Position numbers and translations under genes: made by a program. The notes beneath the pieces were generated by a model. That model was not told the DNA's origin and did no database searches. It worked only from the letters and a program-made list of their open reading frames with translations. 17,498 nucleotides of DNA from Odoribacteraceae bacterium (GTDB lineage Bacteria > Bacteroidota > Bacteroidia > Bacteroidales > Marinifilaceae), in NCBI GenBank assembly GCA_031267995.1, contig JAIRXZ010000042.1, positions 1 to 17,498 on the forward strand, written 5' to 3'. This document shows positions 13,873 to 17,498 of this stretch, one piece after another (within the stretch, counting starts at the first letter, position 1; every line of letters starts with the position of its first letter).

Positions 13873-16800
13873 TTAGAAATTGGCTTGCAACGACAAAGAA
13901 AACGAGCGGGCAAAGGGATAGTCCGTCCCCCGCTCCGTCCTCACGGTAGAGATCACGAACAGGTCGTTCATGTAAAACGACGCCTTCAGCCGCTGTAGGA
14001 ACGAGCGGCGCACGAAATCGTGCTCGCGGAAATCGTAAAACAGGTGCAGCGACGCGAAAGTCAGCGCGTCATAATCCTCCACGAAGCGCGAGGTTGGCCG
14101 CGTCGGCGAATTATCGGCAATCGACTTGAAGCGCGCCGCCTGTCCCGCCTCGCCCCACCTGTCCCGCAGCACGCGGCGATCCACGTTATAGCGCGCGTCG
14201 GCATTCTCCACCTTGCTCACCAGCGTGTTGTTATACAGCTGCCCGCCGCTCCGCCAGGTAAACGTCGCGTTCAGGCCGAGGCCGTGATACTCCGCGTTCA
14301 CGCCGAAATTCCCGCTCACCTTGGGCAGCGCGTCCCCGCCGTTCACGTAATCGCTGCTGCGCCAGGTCTCCGTCAGGGAGCCGTCCTTTTTGACAAACAC
14401 CTCGCGCCCCGTCATCGGGTCGATGCCCAGCGAGCGCACCACCCAAATCGCGGTCGTCGACGCCCCCTCCTCGTACCTCGTGGTCACGCTCGTCATCGTG
14501 TCGTCGCTATCCTGTGCCGAATCCCCGTCATCGTTATGCCGTTTCAGGGCGTTCGAGATCTTCGTCAGCCGGTTGCTATTGGACGCCGCGGAGAGGAAAA
14601 ACGTCAGGAAACTCCCGCTATCCCTCCGCTCCCAGGCGCGCCAGGAGGCGTAAACGTCGAACCCCTTGTTCTCCATCTCGCCAACATTCGCCATGTACGC
14701 CGGGAAACCCATCGACTGCGGGGTGGTGATATCGGCCACAACCCCCTTCGTCGTCGCCGAGTAATAATTAAACCGCGCGTTCAGGCGCCCGTTTAGCGCC
14801 GTCACGTCGACCCCCGCGTTGGTATCGTAGCGACGTTGCCAGCGAAGGTCGGGATTCGCCAGCCCGTGGAGGTAAGAACCGATCCGTCCCCCGTACTGCT
14901 GGTCGGGATAATAGACCACCGTCGCGATGGCATCGTAAGAATTAAACCCTTGCGACCCCGTGTAGCCCGTCGACAGGCGAAACTTCAGGCGGTCTAACCA
15001 CCCCACCTCGCGCAGGAACTTCTCCTCGTTCGCGTTCCACCCGACACCCAGCGAGTAGAAATGACCCCACCGCTGGTTGGCGCCGAACTCGGAAGAGCCG
15101 CTCAACCTGTAATTCCCGTCGAACAGGTACCGGTCGTCGTAAGAATAATTCACGGACGCCACGCCTCCCGTCTCCCTCGAAATCCCCTCCACGCCATCCG
15201 GCTTCGTCCCCGCGTACGCCACGCCGAACGTCAAGTGATTCATGTTCCTGTTCGGGAACCCCTCCACGCCCACCGTGTAATAATCGTAGCTATTCTGACT
15301 GATCGACACCTGCGCGTTAGCGAAAAGCATGTGACCGCCACCGCTCACCGACCACGCCACGCCCGCGTCGCCGCTCGCGTTATTCTCCTGCCGGCGGGTG
15401 GAAAAATACTGCCCCTGGCTATACCTCCCCTCCCCGGCATACGAAAAGAAATCGGTATGCTCCCCCGGCTTGAAACTATCCGCCGTCGACGCCCGCGCGC
15501 TAAACCCGAACCGCGCCGTGAAACGCAAAAACTCCCGCGCCCGCCACTCGGCGTAAAAATTATTCGTGATATACGTGTACCGCCCGTCATACCGCGTGTT
15601 CACCTCCCCGTTCCACAGCGGGTTCGGCTGCACGACGGCGCCATACGCGTACTGTTGCACCATGTTCCCGTTCTCGTCGCGAATCATGTTATAAGGATTC
15701 ATCAGCGTGAACGTCGAAAACGAACCGTACGGCGAATCACTCGACCGGTTCCCGTCGAGACTCAACTGATCGCGAAACAAAAAATTATTCGCCCGGTACG
15801 AAAGCGTCACCCCGCCACTCACCGTCGACCGGTCAGACCCCTTCATCACCCCCGCCACACCCTGGTACGACACGTCCACGGCATACAACATGAAATCATC
15901 ACCCCCCTCCAGGTACAGCGAGTGCTTCTGCCCCGTCCCCACGCGCAGCGGCTTATCCAGCCAGTACGTGTCCACCCCCGCCTCCACCAGCCGCGTCAGG
16001 TCGGCATACTTGTGCGACAAATTAATCTGCGTCACCGCCGACGCCGAAGAGTAAAGCCCCGCCCGCCGCTCGGCCTCCAGCTTCTCCCGCGCGTTCGTCA
16101 AGTTATAGCTCGACAAATCCGGCGCCTGCACCTCCAAACTCCCCGAATAGCTCACCTTCATCCGCCCCTTCGAAGGCCGCGTCGTCTCCACCACCACCAC
16201 CCCGTTCGCCGCCCTCGACCCGTAAATCGCCTTCGCCGTCGCGTCCTTCAGCAGCGTCACGCTCTCCACCAGGTTCATATCCAGATCCAGGATCTTCGTC
16301 AGCGTCGCCTCGAAACCATCCAGGATAAACAGCGGCTGGTTAGGGTTACTCCGGTAATCATTCCCCACGTGCGACAACCCCGTCTGCCCCCTCATCTGGA
16401 TCTCCGGCTCCGCGTTCGGGTTCGACCCCGCCTGCAAATTCTCCACCACCGTGAACGACGGGTCGACATTCTTCAACACCGACACCAAATTAGAATTACC
16501 AACCCTCCGCAACTCCTCCCCCGTCACCACCGACACCGCCCCCGTGTAACTACTCGCCCGCCGCGTGAACATCCCCGTCACCACCACCCCGCCAATCTCC
16601 CGCTCCGCCGCCACCATCACCACCGTCATCTCCCCCTCGCCGCGCGCCGCCATCTCCAACCCCTTCATCCCCACGAAAGAAAACACCAGCGCGTGCCCCT
16701 CACCCCCCGGCAGCGGGATACTGAACCGCCCGTCGACCCCCGTCGTACCCCCGCGCGTCGTCCCCTTCAGCAGGATCGACACCCCCGGCAGCGGCTCGCC

Positions 16801-17205
16801 CCCCTCGTCCGTCACCCTCCCCCGCGCCACCGGCGCCCTCTCCTGCGGCGCCCCCGTCGCCGGCACGATCAACACGTACCCCTCCTCCTCGCGAAACCAC
16901 ATCCCGCTCCCCTCCAGCACCGCCGCGAAAAACGTCGCCGCGTCCGCCGCCTCAAACACCGCGTCCACCCGACGCCCGCTCTCCAGCCGGTCGCCGCTAT
17001 ACAGCACCATCGTCCCCGTCTGCCGCTGGTACTCCGCCAGCGCCTCCTTGATCGTCACACCCCGCAACTCCATCCGAACCTTCGGCTGCGAGAAAACCTC
17101 CGCCGACACCCCGCGCGCCAAACAACACGCCAACAACAACGTCAACCGCGCCCCCGCCAGCAAACCGCGCGGGCACCACGAACCGTCAAACCAAACACGT
17201 ATCAT
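13873..17205 (-). CDS. SusC/RagA-type TonB-dependent outer-membrane transporter with STN domain
   Basis: A complete 1110-residue TonB-linked transporter. Order: signal peptide (1 to about 35, ending GVSA); STN signalling domain (about 42-115, VRMELRGVTIKEALAEYQRQ then VLYSGDRLESG); carboxypeptidase-regulatory-like domain (about 127-200, ARGRVTDEGGEPLPGVSIL); TonB-box-like IGGVVVTGM (204-212); plug (about 218-342) with SVTLLKDATAKAIYGSRAAN; and a beta barrel to the terminal phenylalanine (SLSLQANF). The STN domain is what contacts a FecR-type anti-sigma factor in the periplasm, and a FecR C-terminus is encoded 39 bp upstream, so expression is probably substrate-induced through an ECF sigma factor. 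The partner SusD follows at 6 bp. No CAZyme genes are near, so the cargo is open (peptide, metal complex or glycan). The coding strand is strongly G-rich, most so in the first half. Confidence 0.97.
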   Translation of the reverse strand: MIRVWFDGSWCPRGLLAGARLTLLLACCLARGVSAEVFSQPKVRMELRGVTIKEALAEYQRQTGTMVLYSGDRLESGRRVDAVFEAADAATFFAAVLEGSGMWFREEEGYVLIVPATGAPQERAPVARGRVTDEGGEPLPGVSILLKGTTRGGTTGVDGRFSIPLPGGEGHALVFSFVGMKGLEMAARGEGEMTVVMVAAEREIGGVVVTGMFTRRASSYTGAVSVVTGEELRRVGNSNLVSVLKNVDPSFTVVENLQAGSNPNAEPEIQMRGQTGLSHVGNDYRSNPNQPLFILDGFEATLTKILDLDMNLVESVTLLKDATAKAIYGSRAANGVVVVETTRPSKGRMKVSYSGSLEVQAPDLSSYNLTNAREKLEAERRAGLYSSASAVTQINLSHKYADLTRLVEAGVDTYWLDKPLRVGTGQKHSLYLEGGDDFMLYAVDVSYQGVAGVMKGSDRSTVSGGVTLSYRANNFLFRDQLSLDGNRSSDSPYGSFSTFTLMNPYNMIRDENGNMVQQYAYGAVVQPNPLWNGEVNTRYDGRYTYITNNFYAEWRAREFLRFTARFGFSARASTADSFKPGEHTDFFSYAGEGRYSQGQYFSTRRQENNASGDAGVAWSVSGGGHMLFANAQVSISQNSYDYYTVGVEGFPNRNMNHLTFGVAYAGTKPDGVEGISRETGGVASVNYSYDDRYLFDGNYRLSGSSEFGANQRWGHFYSLGVGWNANEEKFLREVGWLDRLKFRLSTGYTGSQGFNSYDAIATVVYYPDQQYGGRIGSYLHGLANPDLRWQRRYDTNAGVDVTALNGRLNARFNYYSATTKGVVADITTPQSMGFPAYMANVGEMENKGFDVYASWRAWERRDSGSFLTFFLSAASNSNRLTKISNALKRHNDDGDSAQDSDDTMTSVTTRYEEGASTTAIWVVRSLGIDPMTGREVFVKKDGSLTETWRSSDYVNGGDALPKVSGNFGVNAEYHGLGLNATFTWRSGGQLYNNTLVSKVENADARYNVDRRVLRDRWGEAGQAARFKSIADNSPTRPTSRFVEDYDALTFASLHLFYDFREHDFVRRSFLQRLKASFYMNDLFVISTVRTERGTDYPFARSFSLSLQANF

Positions 17206-17244
17206 ACATCATATAATTAAAAGTTAATAATAGCATCCAAACCC

Positions 17245-17498
17245 CTACCTCGCCTCCACCACGATCGTGTCGCGCGACACCCGGAAACGCGCCTCCACCA
17301 CCTCGCCAATCAAACGCGACACCCGCTCCAGCGACTCGTGCCGGTGAAAACCACCCGAAAACCGCCGCCGCTTCAACCCCTCCTCCCGGAACGAAAAAGG
17401 CACGTCATACCAACGCTCCAGCCGCCGCGCCAGATCCTCCAGCGAGATATCCTCGAAACGAAACACCCCGTCAACCCACGCCACCACCGCCGCCGCGT
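17245..17498 (-). CDS. FecR-like anti-sigma factor, C-terminal part (partial at right edge)
   Basis: The last 83 residues of a protein whose start lies beyond the window. It reads AAAVAWVDGVFRFEDISLED, then LARRLERWYDVPFSF, RRRFSGGFHRHESLERV and finally FRVSRDTIVVEAR. This is the C-terminal domain (DUF4974 type) of Bacteroidetes FecR-family regulators, with the typical W-x-x-G, RWYDV, FSG and terminal strand positions. Such proteins span the inner membrane, hold an ECF sigma factor on the cytoplasmic side and read the STN domain of the cognate SusC on the periplasmic side. The stop TAG at 17245 is 39 bp before the SusC start; that AT-rich gap has no good promoter box. The sigma factor gene should lie further right. 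Confidence 0.9.
   Translation of the reverse strand, partial: AAAVVAWVDGVFRFEDISLEDLARRLERWYDVPFSFREEGLKRRRFSGGFHRHESLERVSRLIGEVVEARFRVSRDTIVVEAR

Noticed and set aside
15061..17220. Long plus-strand reading frame of 719 codons opposite SusC
   Set aside because: It is extremely rich in Arg, His and Pro, lies wholly antisense to SusC and has no domain-like sequence.
17206..17244. Promoter between FecR and SusC
   Set aside because: The AT-rich gap has a TAACTTTT and a TTTG, but the first misses the consensus G and the spacing (11 bp) is far too short; read-through from FecR is simpler.

Overview
The window comes from a high-GC member of the Bacteroidetes, most likely order Bacteroidales. The signs are a SusC/SusD pair with an STN domain, a FecR-type regulator, several surface lipoproteins with small Bacteroidetes-type families (DUF4843, PKD-like), and promoter boxes of the Bacteroidetes TAnnTTTG type. 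The genus cannot be fixed from the sequence. Every gene I can support lies on the minus strand, so transcription runs from high to low coordinates. No tRNA, rRNA, CRISPR array or transposase gene was seen.

Right part (about 8250-17498): a TonB-dependent uptake locus. In transcription order it holds the C-terminal end of a FecR-like anti-sigma factor (cut by the window edge), a SusC/RagA-type outer-membrane transporter with an STN signalling domain, a SusD/RagB-type lipoprotein, a DUF4843-type lipoprotein and a PKD-like lipoprotein. After a gap of about 600 bp comes a TlpA-type thioredoxin lipoprotein. The FecR-STN pairing implies cell-surface signalling to an ECF sigma factor that should lie beyond the right edge. 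There are no glycan-degrading enzymes in the window, so a polysaccharide substrate is not supported and the cargo is unknown.

The 9514-10119 gap is the most unusual part. It holds twelve 14-bp near-palindromes (consensus ATCTCNCGNGAGAT) at a 21-bp period (9581-9827), and the outermost units are exact inverted copies of each other. Next to it is a T-tract-rich stretch and an inverted repeat that may end the SusCD transcript.

Middle part (2029-8063): a Crp/Fnr-family regulator, then an apparent six-gene operon starting from a good TAnnTTTG box. It runs aminotransferase, PlsC-like acyltransferase, a 52-residue two-helix membrane protein, a 93-residue unknown protein, glutamyl-tRNA synthetase (gltX) and a ZupT-like ZIP metal transporter. 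Gaps between these genes are 1-18 bp.

Left part (1-1865): a separately promoted exported protein with two thioredoxin-like domains that both lack the CXXC pair; its C-terminus is cut by the window edge.

Although all genes point the same way, the G/C balance of the strand flips several times between blocks, which gives long spurious antisense reading frames and may record past rearrangement.
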